Made by a program: the position numbers and the translations under genes. 11,525 nt of DNA from CAYHKY01 sp964357355 (GTDB lineage: Bacteria > Patescibacteriota > Microgenomatia > UBA10105), in the NCBI GenBank assembly GCA_964357355.1, contig CAYHKY010000052.1, forward strand, positions 1 through 11,525, in the 5' to 3' direction. How positions within the stretch are numbered: position 1 is the stretch's first letter; the number at the start of each line of letters is the position of its first letter. Shown in pieces: positions 5,435 through 11,525 of the stretch. The notes under the pieces were generated by a model. That model was not told the DNA's origin. It ran no database searches and saw nothing but the letters and a program-made list of their open reading frames with translations.

Positions 5435-6343
5435 TTAACTCATTTTTTTGATCTGTGCAGCCAAAAGAGGGGCGATGCTTACAATTGACAATTTTGCAAA
5501 CCGATAAGCCTCCGGTAATTGAATCGAATCTGAAACGTATACATGATCGAGCGGACTATTGACTAATATTTCCCTCGTTCCTTCAACAAAATCCGCATGT
5601 GTCACACAAGCAATCACCTTCTTGGCTCTCTGTTCTTTGAGAGCATAGGCGGCTTTTACCAGCGTTGACCCTGAAGTCACCACATCATCAATTAGTACGG
5701 CCGTTTTACCTGACACATCTCCTACAAGACTCAGGTGTTCCAGAGTATGCAGTTTCTCAAGATTCCGTTTTTTGGCCATGTAAGTTAGCGGTACATCCAA
5801 CATTTCCGCAAATTTTTGCGCTCGTTTGGCAGCTCCCGCATCCGGAGCCACTACTACCAAATCTTCGGATAATTCCCGGAGTTTTTCTACAAAAACTGCT
5901 GCACCATAAAGATGCACCACCGGCCGCTTAAAAAAGCCTGCCACCATCTCGCTATGCAGATCAACCACTACAATTTTCTCAAACTCGACTGCCTCAATAA
6001 GTCTGGCCATGACGCGTGCAGAGACTCCTTCACCTTCCCGGTGTGCTTTGTCCTGACGTGCATAACCAAAGTAAGGAACCACGGCAATCATCTTCCCGGC
6101 ATCATTGGTCTTTAAGGCGTCGCCAATCAAACAAAGTTCAACCAGCTGGGAATCAACCGGATTTGAAAGCGTCGCAATCACATAAACTGTTTTGTCAGTA
6201 ACTTTTTCCTCAATGCGTACTCTTTTTTCTGAATCGGCAAAAGTCACAATCTCAAGTTTACCCAAATGGTAATTCAGTTCTTTGGTGATTTGAACCGCCA
6301 AGTGACGATTGTTACTTCCGGAAAATAAAAGATAATTTTTCAT
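5435..6343 (-). CDS. prs: Ribose-phosphate pyrophosphokinase (PRPP synthetase)
   Basis: The enzyme makes 5-phosphoribosyl-1-pyrophosphate from ribose 5-phosphate and ATP, the activated ribose for purine, pyrimidine, NAD, His and Trp synthesis. In the 302-residue protein, VVPYFGYARQDK (88-99) is the ATP-binding/flexible-loop region, and VVVDLHSEMVAGFF (125-138) is the conserved DLHxxQIxGFF segment with H130. LIDDVVTSGSTL (217-228) is the PRPP-binding loop, and APDAGAAKRA (166-175) matches the PDxGxxKRA motif. FADSEKRVRIEEKV (35-48) replaces the usual FxDGE(V/I)xV(Q/R)I(N/E)ExV. The protein is slightly shorter than the typical 310-320. It overlaps the aminotransferase gene by 4 bp (ATGA), so translation is coupled. 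Its position downstream of a SAM/adenosine module fits nucleotide salvage, though it is also a general housekeeping gene. Confidence 0.95.
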   Translation of the reverse strand: MKNYLLFSGSNNRHLAVQITKELNYHLGKLEIVTFADSEKRVRIEEKVTDKTVYVIATLSNPVDSQLVELCLIGDALKTNDAGKMIAVVPYFGYARQDKAHREGEGVSARVMARLIEAVEFEKIVVVDLHSEMVAGFFKRPVVHLYGAAVFVEKLRELSEDLVVVAPDAGAAKRAQKFAEMLDVPLTYMAKKRNLEKLHTLEHLSLVGDVSGKTAVLIDDVVTSGSTLVKAAYALKEQRAKKVIACVTHADFVEGTREILVNSPLDHVYVSDSIQLPEAYRFAKLSIVSIAPLLAAQIKKMS

Positions 6344-7479
6344 GTAGACGTAAAATACCGGGCCAACTTTTCTAACCCTTTTTCTAATACCGCATCATCA
6401 ACAGCGTAGGAAATGCGGAAATGCCTCTCACCGACTTTGCCAAAAGCTGCACCAGGGACGACAGCCACACCTGTTTTTTGCAAAATATCTTCGCTTAATA
6501 TTATTGAAGAGATAGCGTTTTTGTATTTGGGAAAAATATAATATGCTCCCAATGGTTTTGCATAAGTTAGTTTATCACCCAAAGTATCCAGTTTATTACA
6601 AATCACGTCGCGCCTAATTTGCAATATACGCCTATATTCCGCAACAATTTCCTGCGACCCGGTGATAGCAGCCAGCGCCGCTCGTTGGGATATTTTGGCC
6701 ACACATCCCACCAACGCATCATGAGTTTTGGCGATCAATTTAATCGTCTCCGGCCGGGTTACTATATATCCAACTCTCCAGCCTGTCATGGCGTATTCTT
6801 TGGAAAATGAGCGGATTGTTATGAGACGTTCGCACTTGTCAAAAAATGAAAGTAAACTTATAAACGGAGTGTCATAAGTCAAAAATGAATATGTTTCATC
6901 AAATACCAGCCAAAAACCATAAGTATTTGAAAGAAAAACTAATTTGGCTAGTTCATCCTCAGCTAACACGGCACCTGTCGGATTGCTCGGATTGGTGATG
7001 ATTAATGTTTTTAAACCTTTTTTTGCCTCTGCTTCAATTTTTGGTAAATCTAATTTCCAAACGCCTTCTTCCCTGTAAGGAATTTCGACAATGGTGCCTT
7101 TTGCCAGCATCACGACCGGAAAGTGATTGCAATAATCAGGTGTGACAATTCCGACTCTAGCACCAGTTTCAATTAATGACAGAATACTTGAGGCCACCGC
7201 TTCCATAGCGCCTACTGTAATCAACGTATGACCAATGGTAAAAGGGAATTTGTACTCTATGGTAAATTTATCTGCAATAGCTTGACGCAATGCTTCAAAC
7301 CCCAAAAAATTCGGGTAAACACCGATGTCTTTTTCGTTTAATGCCTCGCGGGCTGCCTGTCTGATGTGTTCTGCGGTGGGAAATGAAGGTATCCCCTGAC
7401 CAAAGTTGACGCCTTTCAACTCTTTTACCCTGATGGAAAGTGTTTTGATGATTGACTCAGGTAATCCGTCGGCAAACAT
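6340..7479 (-). CDS. Class I/II PLP-dependent aminotransferase
   Basis: This 379-residue fold-type I aminotransferase moves an amino group between an amino acid and a 2-oxo acid in the cytoplasm. Visible residues are NPSNPTG (163-169) with N166, VFDETYS (192-198) with D194 and Y197, the Schiff-base lysine K227 in SFSKEYAMTGWRVGY, and the carboxylate-binding R355 near the C-terminus (RHFRISYAV). The N-terminal VNFGQGIPSFPT (24-35) is typical of subgroup I-gamma, which includes aspartate, aromatic and kynurenine/glutamine transaminases. The amino-acid substrate cannot be fixed; a methionine or aromatic substrate would suit the SAM genes upstream, but that is inference. It begins 44 bp after the DUF62 gene with its own extended -10, and overlaps prs by 4 bp. 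The start at 7479 gives normal family length. Confidence 0.94.
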   Translation of the reverse strand: MFADGLPESIIKTLSIRVKELKGVNFGQGIPSFPTAEHIRQAAREALNEKDIGVYPNFLGFEALRQAIADKFTIEYKFPFTIGHTLITVGAMEAVASSILSLIETGARVGIVTPDYCNHFPVVMLAKGTIVEIPYREEGVWKLDLPKIEAEAKKGLKTLIITNPSNPTGAVLAEDELAKLVFLSNTYGFWLVFDETYSFLTYDTPFISLLSFFDKCERLITIRSFSKEYAMTGWRVGYIVTRPETIKLIAKTHDALVGCVAKISQRAALAAITGSQEIVAEYRRILQIRRDVICNKLDTLGDKLTYAKPLGAYYIFPKYKNAISSIILSEDILQKTGVAVVPGAAFGKVGERHFRISYAVDDAVLEKGLEKLARYFTST

Positions 7480-7486
7480 GAATAAT

Positions 7487-7495
7487 ATTGTAACA
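7487..7495 (-). promoter_or_regulatory. Extended -10 promoter for the aminotransferase-prs pair
   Basis: The minus strand reads TGT TACAAT, an extended -10 with 5 of 6 hexamer matches, then 7 nt to the ATG at 7479. Transcription would begin about 1 nt before the ATG. It lies in the 44-bp spacer after the DUF62 gene, so the pair may be an internal transcription unit. Confidence 0.45.
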
Positions 7496-7523
7496 CAAGG
7501 AAATTATCAATTTGGGAATACCT

Positions 7524-8324
7524 TCAGATCTCAATATTATTACGTGAAATCTCAAATTTACTCTCTACGTGAGGCCTGTCGAAAACTTCATAAGCACTCC
7601 CGTTCCTAACCCAAATTTCCTGAAACCGATCTTCGCCACCTGTCGAACCCGGCGCATAAACCAATTCTCCGTCAGCTACGTGATATGCCTGGTCGGCAAC
7701 GGTTGCGACGTGTGTTACCCCATTTAAGGTAATGCGGATTTTATCACCTGATTTGTAATTCAATTTTGAGATGCGGTTAGTAGTTTTTAAATTACCATAC
7801 CCATCTATAAAGCCAAGAATATTTTCAGGTTCATCCGGGATAGTTCCAAACGGTATAACCTCACCCTGATATTTTTTATCCCCCTTTACGAGTCCGATCA
7901 CAGCATCTGGATAGTTATCTCGGGATCTGAATTGTGTGCCTACATTGGACACATTTACCAACCGGAAATTTTTCATTCGTTTTTTGAGAAAAGAAAATGC
8001 ATAACCGTAATGGACTGCAATTACATATACTCCATTTTCAAGAATAGTATAGGCTAAATGACCGAATTTCCCTTTATATGTCATATCTTCATGTTCACCG
8101 GCTTTTTTTCGCGGAGCGGTATTTGAATATATAACCAGACCCCCAAATGCGTTGACTGTTGCCAGCTGTGCAATCCACAGTCCAGTTGCAATTGTGGAAA
8201 ATTTCGGTACCGCTACGGGATTGATTTGGGACTGGGGAGCCAAGAATTTTAACCTTTGCGTAACTTCCGCAAAAGCAGGATCCCCTTTTCCATAATCGGC
8301 GACAAGTTGGATAAACAAATTCAT
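7524..8324 (-). CDS. DUF62-family SAM hydrolase-like protein (divergent)
   Basis: This 266-residue protein matches the DUF62/fluorinase-chlorinase-related family. Most such bacterial and archaeal members hydrolyse SAM to adenosine and methionine. Landmarks in order are the N-terminal strand LFIQLVADYGKGDPAFAEV (3-21), the central GTQFRSRDNYPDAVIGLVKG (129-148) where the family has SxTFHGRDxFAPxAAxLAxG, FIDGYGNLKTTN (172-183) matching IDxFGNLxTN, and the C-terminal GSTGGEDRFQEIWVRNGSAYE (226-246) matching the GSxGxLEIAVxxGxAA strand. The usual VVDPGVGT segment is replaced by VIYSNTAPRKKA (64-75), so catalysis should not be assumed. The start at 8324 lies 2 bp after the preceding stop and fits family length; a start at 8408 would overlap the upstream gene by 82 bp. 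Its place beside ahcY and an adenosine kinase supports a SAM/adenosine role. Confidence 0.85.
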   Translation of the reverse strand: MNLFIQLVADYGKGDPAFAEVTQRLKFLAPQSQINPVAVPKFSTIATGLWIAQLATVNAFGGLVIYSNTAPRKKAGEHEDMTYKGKFGHLAYTILENGVYVIAVHYGYAFSFLKKRMKNFRLVNVSNVGTQFRSRDNYPDAVIGLVKGDKKYQGEVIPFGTIPDEPENILGFIDGYGNLKTTNRISKLNYKSGDKIRITLNGVTHVATVADQAYHVADGELVYAPGSTGGEDRFQEIWVRNGSAYEVFDRPHVESKFEISRNNIEI

Positions 8325-8326
8325 TA

Positions 8327-8720
8327 TTATAAATTTCTTATTGGTCCAGTGCTTATATCTACATTCGGATATTTTTGACGAAACAATCTGCTTAATAAGT
8401 ACTCGCACCCCAACCTGTCCCTGGCTTGAACCCTATTTTCTCCAGTATTAACCGTTAATGTCGCATAAACTTCTTCGGGAATTACAAAAGCTCCTAATAT
8501 TTCCCGATCTCTTTTAATTGCCACCGCAACCGGGATTCGCCTGCCTGCAAATTTCTCACCCGATTGCCCTACGCCTTCAAGCTGTTCAAAACTCAATAAC
8601 CCGACCCTCACAACAGNNNNNNNNNNCGAATAATAAAATGTCGGGAACAAATTCCGCTGTTGGTTCAAATAAAGCGTCTACAACTTTTCTGTAACCGAAT
8701 CTAGTTTCAGCAGGCGACAT
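8327..8720 (-). CDS. Unrecognised protein, interrupted by the N gap
   Basis: I do not recognise this family. The gene starts at ATG 8720, 7 bp after the ahcY stop, with an AAGAAGGGA Shine-Dalgarno-like stretch 11 nt or so upstream inside ahcY. The first 31 codons (MSPAETRFGYRKVVDALFEP and on) run to the 10-N gap at 8617-8626. Beyond it the frame of the remaining 95 codons is shifted relative to ten bases but is in phase if the true gap is a multiple of three, including zero, which would give about 127 residues. The C-terminal part has alternating strands and helices (RRIPVAVAIKRD, ILGAFVIPEEVYATLTV, ARDRLGCEYLLSRLF), soluble and without a signal peptide. The stop at 8327 is 2 bp before the DUF62 start. 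The position between ahcY and DUF62 suggests SAM or adenosine metabolism, by context only. Confidence 0.65.
8617..8626. other. Assembly gap (10 N)
   Basis: Ten Ns mark a scaffold join. The length is likely a placeholder because the two flanking coding pieces on the minus strand do not stay in frame across ten bases. They do stay in frame if no bases are missing. More sequence, or a misjoin, could hide here. Confidence 0.95.
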
Positions 8721-8727
8721 ATTTATT

Positions 8728-9996
8728 TTACGTCCCTTCTTGCCAGGACGTAAGATATTTCTTTTGCTCACGGGTCAACTTCTCAAGTCCCATACCCATA
8801 GCTTTTAATTTGATACTTGCAACAAGTTTATCCAGTTTTTCCGGCAACCTGTAAACTTTGTTTTTAAGCATTCCTTTATTCTTAACAAAATACTCTGCGG
8901 CTAGAGCTTGATTTGCAAAACTCATATCCATAACCTCAGCCGGATGTCCCTCCGCAGCTACAAGGTTTATCAATCTTCCCTCTCCTAATAGATAAATCTT
9001 TTTATTATTTGTAAGTATGTACTCCATTACAAATGGCCGGACAACTCTGCTTGATTTTTTAATTTTCTCTAATCCTTCGGTATCAACTTCAACATTAAAA
9101 TGACCTGTATTCGCCAAAATTACTCCATCTTTCATTGATAAAATGTGCTTTACGTTAATGACTTTTTTATTACCTGTGACGGTCACAAATATATCCCCCA
9201 ATTTGGCAGCCTGGGGCATTGTCATTACTCTGAATCCATCCATAGCTGCATCAAGTGCTTTCACCGGATCCACTTCGACGATTGTGACATTTGCCCCCAT
9301 TCCTCTGGCCCGCGATCCCAAACCTTTCCCGCCAAACCCATATCCCACTACTACAAATCTTTTTCCAGCTAGAAGCGTATTTGTGGCTCTGAGAATTCCG
9401 TCTAAAGTAGACTGGCCAATGCCGTATCTATTGTCGAACATGTGTTTTGTATCGCTGTCATTACAGGCAATTGCAGGTACCTGAAGTGCTTTGTCTTTTT
9501 CCATTGCTCTTAATCTGATGACTCCTGTTGTTGTTTCTTCAGATGAGCCAATCACTCCCCTAAGTTGATTTTTTCTTTTTGTGTGCAGTTGGGTTACCAA
9601 ATCTCCACCATCATCCATCGTAATCTGTGGCTGGAAATCAAGCGCGGCTTTTATATGTTTATAATAGGTTTGGCTATCTTCGCCTTTTATTGCAAATACC
9701 GGAATTGCAAAATCATTTACAAGTGACGCAGCAACGTCATCTTGTGTTGAAAGGGGGTTACAAGCACAAATAACAACTTTTGCTCCTCCGGCAATCAATG
9801 TCAAAGCTAAATTAGCAGTTTCACTTGTTACATGAAGACACGCAGCAATAGTAATTCCATTAAGGGGTTTTTCTTTTTTGAACCTGTCTTTAATTCGTCG
9901 TAAAACGGGCATTTGAATTTGGGCCCATTCAATTTTTAATTTACCGGATGAAGAAAGTCTGAGGTCTTTCACATCATGGGGTATTGTTTTTGACAT
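8728..9996 (-). CDS. ahcY: S-adenosylhomocysteine hydrolase (adenosylhomocysteinase)
   Basis: The enzyme reversibly splits S-adenosylhomocysteine, the by-product of methylation, into homocysteine and adenosine with bound NAD. Visible in the 422-residue protein are ACLHVTSET with H55 (52-60), CNPLSTQDD (79-87), D129 in the TMDDGGD segment, SSEETTTG with E154 (151-158), K184 and D188 within NDSDTKHMFDNRYGIGQS (179-196), the NAD loop VGYGFGGKG (217-225), and NTGHF with H299 (296-300). The shorter length and CNPLSTQDD are typical of the archaeal/Thermotoga form rather than the longer proteobacterial-eukaryotic form. It starts 17 bp after the GNAT gene and ends 7 bp before the next gene. Adenosine removal is needed to pull the reaction forward, and an adenosine kinase lies two genes upstream. 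No Shine-Dalgarno is seen before the ATG. Confidence 0.97.
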   Translation of the reverse strand: MSKTIPHDVKDLRLSSSGKLKIEWAQIQMPVLRRIKDRFKKEKPLNGITIAACLHVTSETANLALTLIAGGAKVVICACNPLSTQDDVAASLVNDFAIPVFAIKGEDSQTYYKHIKAALDFQPQITMDDGGDLVTQLHTKRKNQLRGVIGSSEETTTGVIRLRAMEKDKALQVPAIACNDSDTKHMFDNRYGIGQSTLDGILRATNTLLAGKRFVVVGYGFGGKGLGSRARGMGANVTIVEVDPVKALDAAMDGFRVMTMPQAAKLGDIFVTVTGNKKVINVKHILSMKDGVILANTGHFNVEVDTEGLEKIKKSSRVVRPFVMEYILTNNKKIYLLGEGRLINLVAAEGHPAEVMDMSFANQALAAEYFVKNKGMLKNKVYRLPEKLDKLVASIKLKAMGMGLEKLTREQKKYLTSWQEGT

Positions 9997-10013
9997 AAAT
10001 TTGTGTTGGATTA

Positions 10014-10574
10014 TTAAACTAAAGGCAAATACATATAGACATGTCCGATATACTGATCTTTATAACAGATTGCGCCGGGAATTTCACCTGCTCTAATAAA
10101 TCCCAAACTCTCATAAATTGCAATCGCGCGCAGATTGTTCGCAAATGCGGTTAACGTAAGCAATTTTAATCCCATCCGTTTTCCCTCCTCGATAAGAGTT
10201 TTTAATATTTCCTTCCCAATTCCCTGACCACGCCAATCTTTGGCAACACTTATCGCAATTTCACCGACGTGAAGTTGGCGCTTCCTAGATTTAGTAACCC
10301 TTCTTACTTCAGCATTGGCAACTAATTTATTATCGGAAAATGCAAAAATTTGCATCCGGTTACCTGTTTCCACTTCTCGAATCCATATTTCAAGATATTC
10401 CTCTTCTATTTCACGGGACAAAACTTCTCCCGACAAAACGACAAACGTATCTTCCTGGGAAAGTTGATTGGCATAAATCACCAGCTCATCAACATCTTGG
10501 GAAATAGGAGTCCTAAATACCACAGTATTTCCTTTTGCGGTGAGTATTGATTTAAGTACTTTTCCGGATTTCAT
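10014..10574 (-). CDS. GNAT-family N-acetyltransferase
   Basis: This 186-residue protein transfers an acetyl group from acetyl-CoA to an amine. The GNAT core is clear: motif A with the pyrophosphate loop RGQGIGKEIL (115-124) after strand EIAISVAKD (105-113), then LKLLTLTAFANNLRAIAIYESLGF (137-160), the standard motif-B region where a residue such as N147 and Y154 contact CoA. The N-terminal FRTPISQDVDELVIYANQL (20-38) is the usual first strand and helix. The substrate (protein, antibiotic, amino acid or small amine) cannot be inferred. The start is set at 10574, an ATGA overlap with the adenosine-kinase stop; an upstream in-frame ATG at 10700 would overlap that gene by 130 bp. It is the second gene of the SAM/adenosine operon, though its link to that pathway is unknown. 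Confidence 0.9.
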   Translation of the reverse strand: MKSGKVLKSILTAKGNTVVFRTPISQDVDELVIYANQLSQEDTFVVLSGEVLSREIEEEYLEIWIREVETGNRMQIFAFSDNKLVANAEVRRVTKSRKRQLHVGEIAISVAKDWRGQGIGKEILKTLIEEGKRMGLKLLTLTAFANNLRAIAIYESLGFIRAGEIPGAICYKDQYIGHVYMYLPLV

Positions 10575-11512
10575 AATTGTATGGGAGTACCGAAGTTTTC
10601 TTTGTAACGGTCCGAAAATTCTTTTTTTGAAAATGTATGCGTCTGGGTCCCATACTTTTCCACGGTATAAACAGCAGCCATGGCTCCCATTTTGCCACAA
10701 ACAGTCAAATCAAATCCGCGCAAAAATCCGGTTAAAAACCCGGCGCGGTACGCATCTCCCGCACCCGTAGGATCAACTACATTTTTTGGAGTGGCAGCTT
10801 TGATTTCGAATTTCTTCTTTCCAGATTCAATAATTGACCCTTGATGCGCTCTTGTGGTAACAACAACCGGTACTAGTCCAACCAATTTTTCATGAGTTAT
10901 TTTTAATTTTTTTTCAATGAGGGCAACTTCATAATCATTTCCCATAAATATAGCTGCTTGAGCTAAACCTTCATACAGTTCCTGGGTACTGAAATTGTCA
11001 ATTTGAAATGCCGGATCGTAAAGATATGGTAACTGTTTTTTATGACATTCCCTGACGTGACGTACCATTGCTGATGGCGTATTTGGGGCAATTATCACAA
11101 ATCCCACCGGCTCATTTATGTCAAAAATGGAAAGTTGGTCATTGAATTTGGACGCACCGGAATAAAATGAACCAATCTGGTTATCGTCCAAATCCGTAAC
11201 TCCAAAATACGCCCCGGTGCCAACTTTGGGTAAAACTTGAATAAAGTCCGTACGAATGCGATTTTTAGTCAACCACTTTTTGTACTCGCCGAAATCATGA
11301 CCCGCAGCAGTTACCATAAATGGATCGTTACCCAGAAGTTTCAAAGTATAGGCAATATTTCCGACAGTTCCACCGAACTGTTTGTTCAAACGGTCTACCA
11401 AAAAAGACAGGGAAAGATTGTGGATTTTATCAGGCATGATGCGGTCAACAAAGCGCCCATGAAAATCCATGACGTAGTCGTAAGCTAAAGATCCGCTGAC
11501 AATGACATTCAT
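10571..11512 (-). CDS. PfkB-family adenosine kinase
   Basis: The 313-residue ribokinase/PfkB protein has the N-terminal GSLAYDYVMDFHGRF (7-21), the glycine pair GGTVGNIAYTLKLLG (47-61), TAAGHDFGEYKKWL (68-81) and the catalytic signature DPTGAGDAYRAGF (247-259) with base D253. The whole N-terminal half closely follows the mycobacterial-type adenosine kinase (GSIAxDxLMxFPGRF, SLSFLVD, AAGxDFxxYxxWL, as I recall it), so adenosine plus ATP to AMP is the best assignment. Ribose, other nucleosides or inosine-guanosine remain possible. It is the first gene of the operon in view and the only enzyme here able to consume adenosine made by AhcY and a DUF62 hydrolase. The ATG at 11512 is preceded by TATTAT 6 nt upstream. 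It overlaps the GNAT gene by 4 bp. Confidence 0.9.
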   Translation of the reverse strand: MNVIVSGSLAYDYVMDFHGRFVDRIMPDKIHNLSLSFLVDRLNKQFGGTVGNIAYTLKLLGNDPFMVTAAGHDFGEYKKWLTKNRIRTDFIQVLPKVGTGAYFGVTDLDDNQIGSFYSGASKFNDQLSIFDINEPVGFVIIAPNTPSAMVRHVRECHKKQLPYLYDPAFQIDNFSTQELYEGLAQAAIFMGNDYEVALIEKKLKITHEKLVGLVPVVVTTRAHQGSIIESGKKKFEIKAATPKNVVDPTGAGDAYRAGFLTGFLRGFDLTVCGKMGAMAAVYTVEKYGTQTHTFSKKEFSDRYKENFGTPIQL

Positions 11513-11518
11513 GCATGA

Positions 11519-11524
11519 ATAATA
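11519..11524 (-). promoter_or_regulatory. Possible -10 box of the adenosine-kinase operon
   Basis: The minus strand reads TATTAT, then 6 nt, then the ATG at 11512, so initiation would coincide with the start codon. Any -35 is outside the window. Confidence 0.33.
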
Positions 11525-11525
11525 C

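Noticed and set aside
8324..8408. Longer DUF62 frame starting at 8408
   Set aside because: It would overlap the upstream gene by 82 bp, and the extra residues do not fit the family; 8324 gives normal length and a 2-bp spacer.
8627..8668. Frame reading through the Ns from an ATG at 8668
   Set aside because: It is created by treating ten Ns as real bases; the ATG at 8720 reads the same DNA in another frame and is placed directly after ahcY.
10574..10700. Longer GNAT frame starting at 10700
   Set aside because: It would lie inside the adenosine-kinase gene; the ATGA overlap at 10571-10574 is a typical coupled start.
1..11525. CRISPR arrays, tRNA or rRNA genes, transposases, phage genes
   Set aside because: No regularly spaced direct repeats, cloverleaf-like segments, rRNA motifs or recognisable mobile-element proteins were seen on either strand.
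1..11525. Alternative genetic code with UGA as glycine
   Set aside because: TGA ends cysS, the adenosine kinase, the DUF62 gene and the aminotransferase at family-appropriate lengths, and no in-frame TGA interrupts any gene.

Overview
The window looks like a piece of a small-genome, SD-poor bacterium, most plausibly a Candidate Phyla Radiation (Patescibacteria) member, perhaps Microgenomates. This is inference from gene content: short single-copy housekeeping genes, an archaeal/Thermotoga-like AhcY, a DUF62-type SAM hydrolase and tightly packed genes. By eye the base composition is moderately AT-rich. TGA ends several solid genes (cysS, adoK, the DUF62 gene, the aminotransferase), so this is not a lineage that reads UGA as glycine. 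The sequence carries one 10-N assembly gap at 8617-8626.

Layout, all on the minus strand except one gene. From the right edge: an adenosine kinase (11512-10571), a GNAT acetyltransferase (ATGA overlap), S-adenosylhomocysteine hydrolase, an unrecognised gene broken by the N gap, and a DUF62 SAM hydrolase-like protein. These five are almost without spacers and form one operon. After 44 bp come a class I/II aminotransferase and PRPP synthetase (ATGA overlap), then after 64 bp recR. An isolated plus-strand gene of unknown function (4317-4652) converges on recR. A second minus-strand cluster starts back to back with it: a MIP18/SufT-like (DUF59) protein, a coiled-coil hypothetical, cysS, a cyanophycinase-like (S51) protein starting at TTG, and a HAD phosphatase. 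A 206-bp spacer with a nested inverted-repeat element (358-475) follows. Then comes the start of a membrane-anchored cupredoxin-like protein cut by the left edge.

How the genes work together: AhcY splits S-adenosylhomocysteine into homocysteine and adenosine; a DUF62 enzyme would split SAM into methionine and adenosine; the adenosine kinase turns that adenosine into AMP. Together they make a compact module for disposing of SAM-derived adenosine, with an unknown protein between AhcY and DUF62. PRPP synthetase and the aminotransferase downstream may be linked to it by nucleotide and amino-acid salvage, but that is looser.

The most striking regulatory pattern is that seven genes have a -10-like hexamer 6-9 nt before the start codon, which would give leaderless or nearly leaderless mRNAs, while Shine-Dalgarno sequences are almost absent. 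The plus-strand gene is the opposite: a good promoter followed by a 42-nt leader that contains a terminator-like hairpin. No rRNA, tRNA, CRISPR array, transposase or phage gene was seen.
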